Positions 47,656 to 57,498 of a DNA stretch of 64,000 nucleotides are shown here, piece by piece. The stretch covers positions 4,055,785-4,119,784 of the forward strand of contig NZ_JH976537.1 of assembly GCF_000309385.1 (NCBI RefSeq), given 5' to 3'. This DNA comes from Nodosilinea nodulosa PCC 7104 (GTDB lineage: Bacteria > Cyanobacteriota > Cyanobacteriia > Phormidesmidales > Phormidesmidaceae). Position 1 is the first letter of the stretch; each line of letters starts with the position of its first letter. A model generated the notes under the pieces. That model was not told the origin of the DNA, made no database searches, and worked only from the letters and a program-made list of their open reading frames with translations. A program made the translations under genes and the position numbers.

Positions 47656-49173
47656 ATGACGTTCCCCTCTGAATCTTTCCTCGACGAGTTCTACCAGTCC
47701 TGCGAAGATACCGCTTTGGACCGCCCCGATAAGCCTGAAGAAGCCTGCGGCATCTTCGGCCTCTACGCCCCTGACGAAGAAGTGGCTCGACTGGCCTACT
47801 TTGGCCTGTTTGCCCTACAGCACCGAGGCCAGGAGTCGGCGGGCATTGCTACGTTTGATGCCTCGGGTAGCCACTGCTATAAGCACATGGGGCTAGTCTC
47901 TCAGGTCTTTGACGATCAGATTTTGCAGGAGCTGTCGGGGCACATTGCGGTGGGGCACAACCGTTACTCCACCACTGGCTCTAGCCATGTCTGCAACGCT
48001 CAGCCCGCTGTGGTGCCCACTCGTCTGGGCGACCTCGCCCTGGCCCACAACGGCAACCTGGTCAACGCCGCCGACCTGCGCGAAGAACTCCTCGATCGCA
48101 ACCATGACCTGATCACTACCACCGACTCTGAGATGATTGCCTTTGCCCTGGCTGAGGCCGTCAACGACGGGGCCGACTGGGTCAAGGCGGCAGAGAAAGC
48201 CTTCAACCGCTGCTATGGGGCCTTTAGTCTAGTGATTGGCACCCCCAGCGGCATTCTGGGTGCCCGTGACCAGCAGGGCATTCGGCCCCTGGTGCTAGGC
48301 GTACTGGGCTGCGAAATTCCTGAGGTGGGGCAGCCCGCCCACTATGTGCTGGCCTCAGAGACCTGTGCCCTCGATATCATTGGCGCGACCTACGTGCGCG
48401 ACATTGAACCGGGCGAGCTGGTGTGGATCACCCCTGAGGGGATTAGCTCGCACAAGTGGGCTGAGGCGACGCAGCGCAAGCTCTGCGTCTTCGAGATGAT
48501 TTACTTCTCGCGCCCCGACAGCATTGTCAACGGCGAGAGTCTCTACAGCTATCGGCGGCGCCTGGGTCACCAGCTGGCAAAAGAGGCCCCCGCCGATGTG
48601 GATTTGATTATGGCGGTCCCCGACTCAGGGGTGCCAGCCGCCATCGGCTTTTCGCAGCAGTCCAAGATTCCCTACGCCGAGGGTCTGATCAAAAATCGCT
48701 ACGTAGGGCGCACGTTTATTCAGCCTACCCAGTCGATGCGGGAAGTGGGCATTCGCATGAAGCTCAACCCCCTCAGAGACGTGCTGGAGGGCAAGCGAAT
48801 TGTGATTGTGGATGACTCAATTGTGCGAGGCACCACCAGCCGCAAGATTGTGCAGGCCCTGCGGGATGCTGGGGCGATTGAGGTCCACATGCGGATCTCG
48901 TCACCGCCAGTTACTCACCCCTGCTTTTACGGCATCGACACCGACAACCAAGATCAGCTCATTGCCGCCACTAAGTCTTTAGAGGAGATTGCAAAGCAAA
49001 TCAACGTCGATTCGCTGGCCTATCTGAGCTGGGAAGGCATGTTAGAAACCACCTACCAAGATCCCACCAGCTTTTGCTCCGCCTGCTTTACAGGCCGCTA
49101 CCCGGTGGAAATTCCTGAGCCCTTTAAACGAGCCAAGCTCAAGTTTGAGCTAAAAGAGCCGGTGGCCACCTGA
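47656..49173 (+). CDS. purF: Amidophosphoribosyltransferase
   Basis: 505 aa. Propeptide then Cys nucleophile of the glutaminase domain in EACGIFGLYAPDEE, HRGQESAGIATF and GHNRYSTTGSS; the phosphoribosyl domain has RIVIVDDSIVRGTTSRKIVQ (PRPP loop). Cys motifs matching the [4Fe-4S] B. subtilis class are seen at CSACFTGRYPVEIP (C-terminal) and Cys in HPCFYGIDT. First committed step of purine synthesis. Confidence 0.98.
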   Translation: MTFPSESFLDEFYQSCEDTALDRPDKPEEACGIFGLYAPDEEVARLAYFGLFALQHRGQESAGIATFDASGSHCYKHMGLVSQVFDDQILQELSGHIAVGHNRYSTTGSSHVCNAQPAVVPTRLGDLALAHNGNLVNAADLREELLDRNHDLITTTDSEMIAFALAEAVNDGADWVKAAEKAFNRCYGAFSLVIGTPSGILGARDQQGIRPLVLGVLGCEIPEVGQPAHYVLASETCALDIIGATYVRDIEPGELVWITPEGISSHKWAEATQRKLCVFEMIYFSRPDSIVNGESLYSYRRRLGHQLAKEAPADVDLIMAVPDSGVPAAIGFSQQSKIPYAEGLIKNRYVGRTFIQPTQSMREVGIRMKLNPLRDVLEGKRIVIVDDSIVRGTTSRKIVQALRDAGAIEVHMRISSPPVTHPCFYGIDTDNQDQLIAATKSLEEIAKQINVDSLAYLSWEGMLETTYQDPTSFCSACFTGRYPVEIPEPFKRAKLKFELKEPVAT

Positions 49174-49258
49174 CGTTGATTAATAGGCTTGCTTAGAATA
49201 CTATCCGCTTAACGGACTGGGGCTGATGTCAAACCCAGCTAAAGGGAGCGGATAAACG

Positions 49259-49834
49259 ATGACTAAGGGCAGAATGGAGGCCTTTAGCGACGGGGTGCTC
49301 GCCATTATCATTACGATTATGGTGCTAGAGCTAAAAGTACCCCACGGGGCGGATTTGGGGGCGCTGCGCCCGCTGATTCCAGTGATTTTGAGCTACGTGC
49401 TCAGCTTTGTCTATATCGGGATTTATTGGAATAACCACCACCATTTGCTCCAGGCGGTGCGCCGGGTTAACGGCAGCGTGCTGTGGGCAAATCTAAACCT
49501 GCTGTTTTGGCTGTCTCTGGTTCCCTTTGTGACCGGGTGGATGGGGGAGAACAGCTTTTCGGCGCTGCCTGTGGCGCTCTACGGCGCCGTGCTGCTGCTG
49601 TCGGGGGTGGCCTATTTTGTGCTCACCCAGGCGCTAATTGCCTGCGAAGGGCGACAGTCAGCGCTGGCGATCGCCCTGGGGCGCGACTGGAAGGGCAAGG
49701 TGTCGGTGGTAATCTATGCGATCGCCATTCCCCTGGCGTTTCTAAAAACCTGGCTGGCTCTGCTGCTCTATATTTTGGTGGCGGTGATGTGGATGATACC
49801 TGACCGCCGCATCGAAAAAACGCTGATGTCTTAG
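49259..49834 (+). CDS. TMEM175-family potassium channel-like protein (DUF1211)
   Basis: 191 aa, six hydrophobic segments. The conserved opening MTKGRMEAFSDGVLAIIITI then MVLELKVP, the signature FSDG of TMEM175/DUF1211, plus HH pair in WNNHHHLL. Bacterial members form K+-permeable tetramers without a classic selectivity filter. 86 bp after purF on the same strand with a AGCGGA-like site upstream. Confidence 0.9.
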   Translation: MTKGRMEAFSDGVLAIIITIMVLELKVPHGADLGALRPLIPVILSYVLSFVYIGIYWNNHHHLLQAVRRVNGSVLWANLNLLFWLSLVPFVTGWMGENSFSALPVALYGAVLLLSGVAYFVLTQALIACEGRQSALAIALGRDWKGKVSVVIYAIAIPLAFLKTWLALLLYILVAVMWMIPDRRIEKTLMS

Positions 49835-49926
49835 GGTTTTAGGCTTTTGGGCGCACCGGGCGCACCGGGCGCAATCGATGCACGCTGGCCGCGTTCCGCA
49901 AGGCGGATGCTGCTGGGGAAGCGCTG

Positions 49927-51162
49927 CTAAAGCTCCTCTGATTGGTGCGCCAAAAAGGCGCGAACGGCGGCATCGGTCGATAGTTTAATGGCCTGGCTAT
50001 AGCAGGCTTTAGCGCTGTCGAACTGCTGCAACTGCGCCAGCAGATGTCCCCGCAGTGCCCAGTAGGGCTGGTAGGTTTTAAGCGGGCTGGCAGGCAAATC
50101 ATCGAGGGCCTGCAATCCCCGCTGCGGATTGTGGGCCTCGGCGATCGCGGCGGCCCGCCCTACCCAGGCCCCCAGGGTGGGCGAGATCTGCACCAGGCCG
50201 CTGTAGATTTGCACCAGGGCTGCCCAGTCGGTGGTGCCGCCCTTGGCCCGCTGGGCATGTACCGACTGAATCGCGGCTTCGAGCTGAAATCGGCCCCACT
50301 GCTTCAGTTTGGAGGCCTGGTTCAGGGTTGCTTCCGCCTCCTGGACCATGGGCATGGACCAAAGGGCTGTGTCCTGCTGCGCAAGGGGAATGTAGGCTCC
50401 CTCAGGGCTGCGCCGGGCGGCGTGCCTCGCCTCGCAGTAGAGCATCAGGGCTAAGAGTCCGCGCGCCTCGGCGGCCTGGGGCAGAAGCTGTACACACAGC
50501 CGCGCTAGCCAGAGGGCTTCATCGGTGAGTTCGGCAGGGGGTGAGTCGGCGCCGCTAATGCTTTCCCATCCCCGGTTGTAGGCTGCGTAGATGGCTTCCA
50601 GCACGGCTTCTAGTCGCTCGGGCAGGTGGGCGATCGCAGGCAGTTCAAAGGGAATGCCCGCATCGCGAATTTTGGCCTTCGCCCGCACTAGGCGCTGGCC
50701 CATGGTGGCTGGAGCAACTAAAAAGGCCGAAGCAATGTCTGTCGCTGTGAAGCCCAGCACGGTTTGGAGCATGAGCGGCGTGCGAATGCCCGGATCAATA
50801 GTCGGATGGGCGCAGAGAAACAGCAGCTTGAGCCGCTCGTCGGGGAAGGGGGTTTCCATGGCTGGGGCAGCCTGAAGGTCTTGGGCAACTTGTTCGGCAA
50901 TTTGCTCTAGGGCCGGGATGGTGGCGGCCTTCACCCTGGCGTGGCGATTGGTATCAATTAGGCGACGCCGGGCCGCCACCAGCAGCCAGGCCTCGGGGTT
51001 GGCGGGCAGGCCTTGGCTGGGCCAGGTCTTGAGGGCCGCCAGGAAGGCATCGCCGAGGGCATCTTCGGCGGCGGACACATCGCGCGATCGCACCGCCAGA
51101 TAGGCGACCAGCCGTCCGTAGGAGTTGCGGGCCGCCAGTTCTGCGGCTCGGCGGGCATCCAT
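49927..51162 (-). CDS. ECF sigma factor with C-terminal TPR-like extension (ECF42-type)
   Basis: 411 aa. Sigma-2 region (YGRLVAYLAVRSRDVSAAED, DAFLAALKTWPSQG), sigma-4 region (LMLQTVLGFTATDIASAFLV) and a ~200-aa C-terminal domain of the DUF6596/TPR type (AIYAAYNRGWESI, LARLCVQLLPQAAEARGLLA). ECF42 sigma factors have this long extension and are cotranscribed with DGPF/YCII proteins. The partner gene is directly upstream with only 3 bp between; both point left. Confidence 0.88.
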   Translation of the reverse strand: MDARRAAELAARNSYGRLVAYLAVRSRDVSAAEDALGDAFLAALKTWPSQGLPANPEAWLLVAARRRLIDTNRHARVKAATIPALEQIAEQVAQDLQAAPAMETPFPDERLKLLFLCAHPTIDPGIRTPLMLQTVLGFTATDIASAFLVAPATMGQRLVRAKAKIRDAGIPFELPAIAHLPERLEAVLEAIYAAYNRGWESISGADSPPAELTDEALWLARLCVQLLPQAAEARGLLALMLYCEARHAARRSPEGAYIPLAQQDTALWSMPMVQEAEATLNQASKLKQWGRFQLEAAIQSVHAQRAKGGTTDWAALVQIYSGLVQISPTLGAWVGRAAAIAEAHNPQRGLQALDDLPASPLKTYQPYWALRGHLLAQLQQFDSAKACYSQAIKLSTDAAVRAFLAHQSEEL

Positions 51163-51165
51163 GGC

Positions 51166-51525
51166 CTAGCCTGCGTCCATCGGCAGCAGGGGCCTAACCT
51201 CCACCCGGCCAGTGGTTGCAGCCGGGCAGCGGGCGGCCCAGTCTAGGGCCACATCTAAATTCGGTACATCCACAATGAACATTCCCCCCAGCTGCTCCTT
51301 AGTGTCGGCGTAGGGACCGTCCTGCACCTTGCGGTGGCCAGCTTCTAGCCACAGGGTGGTGCTGGTATGGGGGGGATGCAGGGCCGTGCCGCCGGAGGCT
51401 ACCCCGGCTTCGGCCAGCGCTTGGGAATAGGCCTGGTAGGCTCCCCAGTAGGCTTCCTGGTGGGTGGCGTCGCTGCGCTTGGCAAACTCCTGCTCAGGCT
51501 CGTAAACCATAATGGCGTATTGCAT
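51166..51525 (-). CDS. YCII/DGPF-domain protein, ECF partner
   Basis: 119 aa. MQYAIMVYEPEQEFAKRSDA, a HxxxxxYxQAL helix and VQDGPYADTKEQLGGMFIVD: DGPF-type motif here DGPYADTKE. YciI-like dimeric fold. These proteins always precede ECF42 sigma factors and probably sense or regulate; details unknown. First gene of the pair. Confidence 0.88.
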   Translation of the reverse strand: MQYAIMVYEPEQEFAKRSDATHQEAYWGAYQAYSQALAEAGVASGGTALHPPHTSTTLWLEAGHRKVQDGPYADTKEQLGGMFIVDVPNLDVALDWAARCPAATTGRVEVRPLLPMDAG

Positions 51526-51690
51526 GGAATTCCTTTGAATTAGAACAGTCTAGAAGCATCACTAAATCTGTGCTTCTAAGACTATGACGGGGCGGCCAGG
51601 GCCATTTCGACAGGCAGAGACAAAATAATTGCCACACTTCTGAAATTCAACCCAGTTTGTTCCACTAGATTCGCTTAGATTCGCTAAAGG

Positions 51691-52911
51691 CTAATGCTTG
51701 GAATTTAGCCCCAGGCGATGTTTGAGCACTCGCCAGCGGTGGGCGTGGGTGGGCAGCCGCAGCCAGTAGGCCCAGTGGCGCGAAAACGCCCCCAGCCGCC
51801 CGGTAATACACAGCCCAAACCCGCACACCACGGCTTCCCCCTGCCCCAGCGTGAGCATGTCGCCGAGGTGATTGTAAACAAAGGGCTTAAGCGGACGGTT
51901 GGCGATCAGGGCAAGCAGGTTGTGGGCCACAGCGGGGCCAGCTTGGTAGGCGGCTTGGGCCGTAGTTGGGGCGCGGTCTCGGCCAGGGGCAGGCATGGCG
52001 GCCATATCTCCCAGCACAAAGACATTGCTGTGTTCGGCCAGCTGTAGGGTAGGGCGTACCGGGCACTGGCCATACAGGGTTGGTGGGGGCGCACCGCTCC
52101 CCAGCCAGGAGCGGGGAACTGTGCCCACCGTCCAGAGCATTAAGTCGGCCTGGCAGCGGCGGCTTTTGCCCTGGTAGTCAAAGGTCATTCCACCGGCATC
52201 CACCCCTTCGACGGCGGCGTTGAGGTAGATCTCAACGCCGCGTTTGGCTAAGGCCCGCATGGCCGCCTGCTGCAGCCGTTCGGGGTACGATCGCAAAATT
52301 TCTCCCCGGCGATCGACCACGGTGACCTGGCCTCGCTCCCCCAGGCGATCGCTCAGTTTGCAGGCTAGCTCGACGCCGCTGGGGCCAGCCCCGGCGATGA
52401 CCACCTGCACCTGCGGCTGCCGCTGGAGGTCGGCTAACCGCCGCTCAATCTGCTCGGCATCGGCCAGGGTGGTAAACGGCAGGGTATGGGCCTGGCTGCC
52501 AGCGATCGCGGGAGGGCGCATTTGGCTGCCCAGGGCCACGACCAGGTAGTCGTAGGTGAGGGGTTCGCCGTGGCGCAGGGTCACGGTGCGCTGGCTCAGG
52601 TCAATGTTTTCTACCCAGTCCTGGCGGAGGTCAATGGCGGTGTGCCTGAGCAAATCTCTGTAGGCAGGGGCGATTTCCCAGGGGGCCAGCTCGTGGGTGA
52701 GCAGCTCGTAGAGCATGGGGGTAAAGTTGAAGCGATCGCGCGGCTCCACCAGGGTAATATGCACCTGCTCCGATTTACCCAGGCGCTGGTGCAGCGACAG
52801 GGCGCAGTACAGCCCGCCAAATCCGCCCCCCAAAATGCAGATCCGCGCCGCCCTGCCCCTGGGGGGGGCAGTATGTCCAGCAGCAGTGGATATCGATCGC
52901 TTGGACGGCAT
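51691..52911 (-). CDS. Type II NADH dehydrogenase (NDH-2)
   Basis: 406 aa. FAD motif RICILGGGFGGLYCALSLHQ, NAD(P)H motif VQVVIAGAGPSGVELACKLS, then VFVLGDMAAMP and a C-terminal amphipathic helix typical of membrane-attached NDH-2. Oxidises NADH and reduces quinone without pumping protons; in cyanobacteria it may act as redox sensor. RDRFNFTPMLYELLTHELAP is the diagnostic active-site stretch. The ~22-residue Pro/Ala-rich N-terminus could be leader or non-coding if a later start were used, but no alternative Met is near. Confidence 0.92.
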   Translation of the reverse strand: MPSKRSISTAAGHTAPPRGRAARICILGGGFGGLYCALSLHQRLGKSEQVHITLVEPRDRFNFTPMLYELLTHELAPWEIAPAYRDLLRHTAIDLRQDWVENIDLSQRTVTLRHGEPLTYDYLVVALGSQMRPPAIAGSQAHTLPFTTLADAEQIERRLADLQRQPQVQVVIAGAGPSGVELACKLSDRLGERGQVTVVDRRGEILRSYPERLQQAAMRALAKRGVEIYLNAAVEGVDAGGMTFDYQGKSRRCQADLMLWTVGTVPRSWLGSGAPPPTLYGQCPVRPTLQLAEHSNVFVLGDMAAMPAPGRDRAPTTAQAAYQAGPAVAHNLLALIANRPLKPFVYNHLGDMLTLGQGEAVVCGFGLCITGRLGAFSRHWAYWLRLPTHAHRWRVLKHRLGLNSKH

Positions 52912-52962
52912 AGAAAAAGAATGCGGGGGGCTGTGCCAAGGGTGCCCAGCTTACTGCACAAT

Positions 52963-53001
52963 AGCGCTAGCCAACAGCGCTAGCCAGCAGCGCTAGCCAA
53001 C
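52963..53001. repeat. Three 13-bp tandem repeats
   Basis: AGCGCTAGCCAAC, AGCGCTAGCCAGC, AGCGCTAGCCAAC, then AAGCGCT. The unit contains the palindromes AGCGCT and GCTAGC. Upstream of both NDH-2 (minus) and the phosphopantetheinyl transferase (plus). Confidence 0.8.
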
Positions 53002-53136
53002 AAGCGCTGTCAATCCTTCGCGATCGCCCTTTTCCGAACCTGAGCCAGGTCAGGAGCCACCGCTATCCCCAGCCCTTCTACCATCGACCTCTGGCTAATC
53101 TCCACCGAGAGCGTTGATACCACGGCCCTAACCCTC

Positions 53137-53814
53137 ATGGCAAGCGCCCTATCGGCTGCCGAACAGGCCCAGCTTCAGCGCCTTCGCTTGGCCGCCGCCC
53201 AGCGGCAATTTGTCTTGAGCCGGGGCTGTCTGCGCTACCTGCTCAGCCGCTACACCAGTTTTCCTCCGGCTTCCCTGAGCTTTGTCTACGGGCCTCGCGG
53301 CAAGCCAGCCCTAGGCCCAGACCAGCCAGATCAGGGGCTAGCCTTCAACCTCTCCCACAGTGGCCCATGGCTGCTGATTGGGGTGAGCGTGGCGCCGGAG
53401 ATTAGGGAAATTGGGGTCGATATCGAAGTGCTGCGCGCCGTAAAGCATTTGCCCGGCCTCTGCCGACGCTACCTGACTCCAACCGAGGCCGAAACGGTGT
53501 TGGCCCAGGGGACGCCCCAGGCCGACCATCAATTTTTGCGCTACTGGACGGGCAAAGAAGCCTGCCTAAAAGCCCTAGGACTGGGCATTGCCAACTCAAT
53601 GCAGACAATGGAACTAACGCTCAAATCCGATGGGCCTGCCTCGGACCCGGCCCCTATTGCTGTGGCGACCGATTCCCTGCAGCGCCCAGGGCAGCTTTAC
53701 CAGTGGCAGCCCAACGGGAACTGTTTGGCGGCGATCGCAGTGCAATCTACCCCCCCCTGGGCAGCCCTAACTTTTCGCCTGAAGCAAACTACCCCCGTGG
53801 CGCTCGCCCCCTAA
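53137..53814 (+). CDS. 4'-phosphopantetheinyl transferase (Sfp/HetI-like)
   Basis: 225 aa from the first ATG. Substrate/Mg motif GVDIE (Asp/Glu ligands) near residue 88, FNLSHSG, and the WTGKEACLKALGLGI motif with the Glu-Lys pair that binds pantetheine. Activates carrier proteins by transferring phosphopantetheine from CoA. In frame upstream of the ATG lie 32 sense codons after a TGA at 53041, encoding IDLWLISTESVDTTALTL, which matches the conserved first strand of this family, yet there is no ATG/GTG/TTG there. Either a rare start codon such as ATC (53083) is used, or the present protein is N-terminally shortened. Confidence 0.9.
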   Translation: MASALSAAEQAQLQRLRLAAAQRQFVLSRGCLRYLLSRYTSFPPASLSFVYGPRGKPALGPDQPDQGLAFNLSHSGPWLLIGVSVAPEIREIGVDIEVLRAVKHLPGLCRRYLTPTEAETVLAQGTPQADHQFLRYWTGKEACLKALGLGIANSMQTMELTLKSDGPASDPAPIAVATDSLQRPGQLYQWQPNGNCLAAIAVQSTPPWAALTFRLKQTTPVALAP

Positions 53815-53970
53815 CACGCTGGGCTCATGCTCTTTCTGCATGGTAGATCACCCATCTCTCCCTCCCCTAGTACTGCTGGACGGACCTCCAGCCACCTTCA
53901 ACTCCCCTGGCTCCCTAGCCCCACTGCTCCCTTGCGATCGGCATAGTTCAGAAACCTATGCCGCAGTCTA

Positions 53971-54747
53971 CTAAGCGTCTCCCAGATCGGCGATGCCCAG
54001 CGGCGAAAGGGTGTCGTCCTGATTCCAGGAAATATCCGGCATGGCCACAGAGGCCTCCCGCAGGGAAACCTCCCAGTGCTTGCGCATTTTAATTAGGTAG
54101 GGGTCCCCCGCATGGAACTGCGCCCGGTGCCGTACCTCAAAACTGTTTGCCTGATACATCGCCATGTGGATCGGCGGCCCCACCGACAGGTTCGATCGCA
54201 TCGTCGAGTCGATCGAGAGCAGGGCGCACTTAGCCACCGCGTCTAAGGGCACATCGAAGCCCAGGGTTCTATCTAGGATAGGTTTACCGTATTTGGTTTC
54301 GCCGATCTGTAAAAACGGCGTCTCGCGCGTGGCCTGAATGCAGTTGCCCTGGCTGTAAACCAAAAAGAGCTCTGGGGCTTCTCCCTGAACCTGGCCGCCC
54401 AGTAAAAAGCTGCATTGAAAATCAATTTTGTCTTTTTCAAGCCAGGGGCGGTCAGCTTCCTGCAGGGCGCGAATTTGATCGCCCAAATAGCGCGCCACAT
54501 CGTAAAGGGTGGGCAGGCTGTGCAGGTTAAACTCGCGATCGCGCTTGATATCCTGGGTCAGCTTGTGCACCACTGCCTGGGTGATCGACAGATTGCCAGA
54601 GGTACAGAGCAAAATGACGCGATCGCCCGGCTTAGAAAAATCAAACAGCTTGCGGTAGGACGAAATGTAGTCAACCCCAGCGCTGGTTCTAGAGTCAGCC
54701 GCCAAGACCAACCCCTCCTTTACCAAAATGCCTAAGCAGTACGTCAT
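53971..54747 (-). CDS. Anbu-type ancestral proteasome beta-subunit protease
   Basis: 258 aa. Starts MTYCLGILVKEGLVLAADSR TSAG: catalytic Thr2 exposed after Met removal, Asp17 and a Lys in YRKLFDF, as in Anbu proteases. Forms ring or lock-washer oligomers. Anbu genes normally sit with an alpha-E protein, a transglutaminase-like protease and an ATP-grasp enzyme; none are here, so this copy is an orphan. Downstream hairpin CGGCATAG/CTATGCCG at 53939-53963 separates it from the transferase. Confidence 0.9.
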   Translation of the reverse strand: MTYCLGILVKEGLVLAADSRTSAGVDYISSYRKLFDFSKPGDRVILLCTSGNLSITQAVVHKLTQDIKRDREFNLHSLPTLYDVARYLGDQIRALQEADRPWLEKDKIDFQCSFLLGGQVQGEAPELFLVYSQGNCIQATRETPFLQIGETKYGKPILDRTLGFDVPLDAVAKCALLSIDSTMRSNLSVGPPIHMAMYQANSFEVRHRAQFHAGDPYLIKMRKHWEVSLREASVAMPDISWNQDDTLSPLGIADLGDA

Positions 54748-54921
54748 GAGTTTGATAGAGATGTGCGATCGCTCTTGCGATCGGGGTGAGAGGCTGCTGC
54801 CCTACAAAAAAGCGCCGGTCAGCCCAGCGCCCTAAGACTACACCTAAATCCTACAGAAACCCCATAGACTGGCCCACCGAGTTCAACCGACCCAGCAGCG
54901 GCCAGACAATATGGCAGCGGG

Positions 54922-55032
54922 CTACGAACCCGTTTGCTTACTGGAGGTCTGGATGTACAGAATCAGTAGAAAAACCGTCGGCACCAGAACAAAGAGAATG
55001 CTGGCTACAAAACCAAGTTTATTAACTTCCAT
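54922..55032 (-). CDS. psbM: Photosystem II protein M
   Basis: 36 aa, too short for most gene finders: [20 protein letters not shown] then [16 protein letters not shown]. One thylakoid helix at the PSII dimer interface. The N-terminal MEVN and FVLVPT...YIQT are diagnostic. TAGAGG ribosome binding site 6 nt upstream of ATG at 55032. A monocistronic gene upstream of anbu on the same strand but ~175 bp from it. Confidence 0.96.
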   Translation of the reverse strand: MEVNKLGFVASILFVLVPTVFLLILYIQTSSKQTGS

Positions 55033-55272
55033 CTTGCCTCTACTCTCAACCCAACAACGTCGCCTCAGAACTTCCACCCTAGCGGCTCCGTAGCTCACCG
55101 TACCTCACAGAGGCAGGTGACCCAGCAGCCTAAAAAGAATAAAAACTCCGATGAACTTAAGGATATCACTCTACCCGATGGGAATGCCTGCTGGGACGTG
55201 GAGCGTGCGGCCGACGCTAATCAACTGGCCCTGCACCAATTTTGACCCGCTATGGCGATCGCTATATTTGGA

Positions 55273-55596
55273 TTATTTGGCGACCGACTTAGCTTTGCGG
55301 CTGGGCTTAGTGACCACGGAAACCGGCCCGTGCACTGTCGTTTGACAGGCCAAACGACAGCTCGAAGGCCACTTTTTCAGCTTGCGGTCCTCCACCTGAG
55401 TCCGGGGAGAAAGGTTTTCTTCCCCCGACACCACATCCACCACGCAGGTGCCGCACTGGCCATAGCCGCCGCAGTTCATCAGCTTGCCGCTAAAGGTGTA
55501 GATATCGATCCGGTTTTCTAATGCTTTGAAACGCAGGTTGGCACCATCGGCAACGATAATCTCTCTGTCTTCGTTAACAAACTTAACATTGGCCAT
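55273..55596 (-). CDS. 2Fe-2S ferredoxin
   Basis: 107 aa. Plant-type [2Fe-2S] motif [15 protein letters not shown] plus the distal Cys in [15 protein letters not shown], i.e. Cx5Cx2C...C. A longer spacing and the basic C-terminal tail ([11 protein letters not shown]) separate it from PetF-type electron-transfer ferredoxins; homologs divergent from psbB are usual in cyanobacteria. Electron partner unknown. Divergent from psbB. Confidence 0.88.
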   Translation of the reverse strand: MANVKFVNEDREIIVADGANLRFKALENRIDIYTFSGKLMNCGGYGQCGTCVVDVVSGEENLSPRTQVEDRKLKKWPSSCRLACQTTVHGPVSVVTKPSRKAKSVAK

Positions 55597-55952
55597 TGGG
55601 GCAATCTCCTTTCCGTGCTGCGTCGTTAATGGCTTTCAGAATCAAGCCTTTGGCCGCTGGGTCTATTCCCCTGCCCAGGGTAACTCTGGGGATTTTCCTG
55701 AGCTGCTGCTGGACCCTGTTGCGGGGAAAAATCAGAATAGTTACACTTCTTCAAGTAATGTCATTGTTACATTCCATCTGTACCAAATGATTCACCATCC
55801 AACCACGGTTGAGCCCGTTGGGGCAACGCTGGGACAATGGGTTCAATTGGGGCGGTTCTGGGAGCCTGATTCTGATAGGCTAATCAGTATCTGGCATGTT
55901 TAAGACAATTCCACAAAACAACACTGTTTTACCTAGAGGAGGAGCGTAGTCA
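55597..55952. other. Divergent ferredoxin-psbB promoter region
   Basis: No gene. Two GTTACA(C/T)T octamers at 55740-55747 and 55766-55773 resemble half sites of the HLR1 element bound by RpaB at photosystem promoters, but the partner half sites are poor. Confidence 0.35.
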
Positions 55953-57485
55953 ATGGGACTACCCTGGTACCGGGTACACACGGTCGTCATTAACGATCCC
56001 GGGCGACTGATCGCTGTACACCTTATGCATACGGCTCTAGTAGCTGGCTGGGCCGGCTCGATGGCCCTTTTTGAACTCTCTACCTTCGACCCCAGTGACC
56101 CTGTACTCAACCCCATGTGGCGGCAGGGCATGTTTGTATTGCCCTTCATGGCTCGCCTGGGTGTAACTGAGTCCTGGGGTGGCTGGAGTGTGACGGGCGC
56201 TTCTGCTGTCAACCCTGGCTTTTGGTCCTTTGAGGGTGTAGCCGCTGCGCACATCGTTTTGTCAGGGCTGCTGTTTTTGGCGGCCTGCTGGCACTGGGTC
56301 TATTGGGATCTAGACCTGTTTCGCGATCCTCGCACGGGTGAGCCAGCCCTGGATCTGCCCAAGATGTTTGGCATTCACTTGTTTCTATCGGGTCTGCTCT
56401 GCTTTGGTTTCGGGGCCTTCCACCTAACTGGCCTCTGGGGGCCTGGGATGTGGGTCTCTGACCCCTACGGCCTGACGGGACATGTGCAGGGAGTTGCTCC
56501 CGAATGGGGTGCCGCAGGCTTCAACCCCTTCAATCCTGGCGGGATTGTGGCTCACCACATCGCTGCCGGTATCGTTGGTATTATTGCTGGCCTGTTTCAC
56601 CTGACGGTGCGCCCGCCCCAGCGGCTTTACAAAGCTCTGCGCATGGGCAACATCGAGACCGTGCTCTCCAGCAGCATTGCGGCGGTCTTCTTTGCGGCCT
56701 TTGTGGTCGCTGGCACCATGTGGTACGGCAGTGCCGCTACCCCCATCGAGCTGTTTGGCCCCACCCGCTACCAGTGGGATGGCGACTACTTTAAGCAGGA
56801 AATTCAGCGCCGGGTTCAGGCCGATGTCAATGCTGGGTACTCCCTGGCTGAGGCCTACGCCGGTATTCCTGAGAAGCTGGCTTTCTACGACTATGTCGGC
56901 AACAGCCCTGCGAAGGGCGGTCTGTTCCGAGTTGGGCCTATGGTTCAGGGCGATGGCATTGCAGAGGGCTGGCTCGGCCATCCTGTCTTTAAAGACAAGG
57001 AAGGTCGTGAACTGACTGTGCGTCGTCTGCCTAACTTCTTTGAGACCTTCCCTGTGGTGCTGGTCGACAAAGATGGCGTCGTTCGCGCTGATATTCCGTT
57101 CCGTCGGGCTGAATCTAAGTACAGCTTTGAGCAGACTGGCGTGACGGCAACGTTCTACGGCGGCGATTTGGCTGGCCAAACCATCACCGAGCCATCTCTA
57201 GTGAAGCGCTACGCTCGTAAGGCCCAGTTGGGTGAGCCCTTCGAGTTCGATCGCGAAACCCTGGGCTCGGACGGCGTATTCCGCACTAGCACGCGCGGCT
57301 GGTTTACCTACGGCCACGCTGTGTTTGCGCTGCTCTTCTTCTTTGGCCATATCTGGCATGGTTCTCGTACTCTGTTCCGAGATGTGTTTGCCGGTATCGA
57401 TCCAGACCTATCTGCTGAGCAGGTGGAGTGGGGCTTCTTCCAGAAGGTGGGCGATACGTCTACCCGTAAAGAGGAAACCGTTTAG
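55953..57485 (+). CDS. psbB: Photosystem II CP47 chlorophyll-binding protein
   Basis: 510 aa. [20 protein letters not shown] start; six membrane helices with many His ligands for antenna chlorophyll; the large lumenal loop E; C-terminus ...[22 protein letters not shown] lies 7-8 nt upstream. Core antenna protein of PSII. psbT follows after a 115-bp gap with a hairpin. Confidence 0.99.
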   Translation: MGLPWYRVHTVVINDPGRLIAVHLMHTALVAGWAGSMALFELSTFDPSDPVLNPMWRQGMFVLPFMARLGVTESWGGWSVTGASAVNPGFWSFEGVAAAHIVLSGLLFLAACWHWVYWDLDLFRDPRTGEPALDLPKMFGIHLFLSGLLCFGFGAFHLTGLWGPGMWVSDPYGLTGHVQGVAPEWGAAGFNPFNPGGIVAHHIAAGIVGIIAGLFHLTVRPPQRLYKALRMGNIETVLSSSIAAVFFAAFVVAGTMWYGSAATPIELFGPTRYQWDGDYFKQEIQRRVQADVNAGYSLAEAYAGIPEKLAFYDYVGNSPAKGGLFRVGPMVQGDGIAEGWLGHPVFKDKEGRELTVRRLPNFFETFPVVLVDKDGVVRADIPFRRAESKYSFEQTGVTATFYGGDLAGQTITEPSLVKRYARKAQLGEPFEFDRETLGSDGVFRTSTRGWFTYGHAVFALLFFFGHIWHGSRTLFRDVFAGIDPDLSAEQVEWGFFQKVGDTSTRKEETV

Positions 57486-57498
57486 TTGCTCCTGAGTT

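Noticed and set aside
55740-55773. HLR1 (RpaB) element upstream of psbB
   Set aside because: Only single half sites match; second repeats are poor, so kept as a low-confidence remark only.
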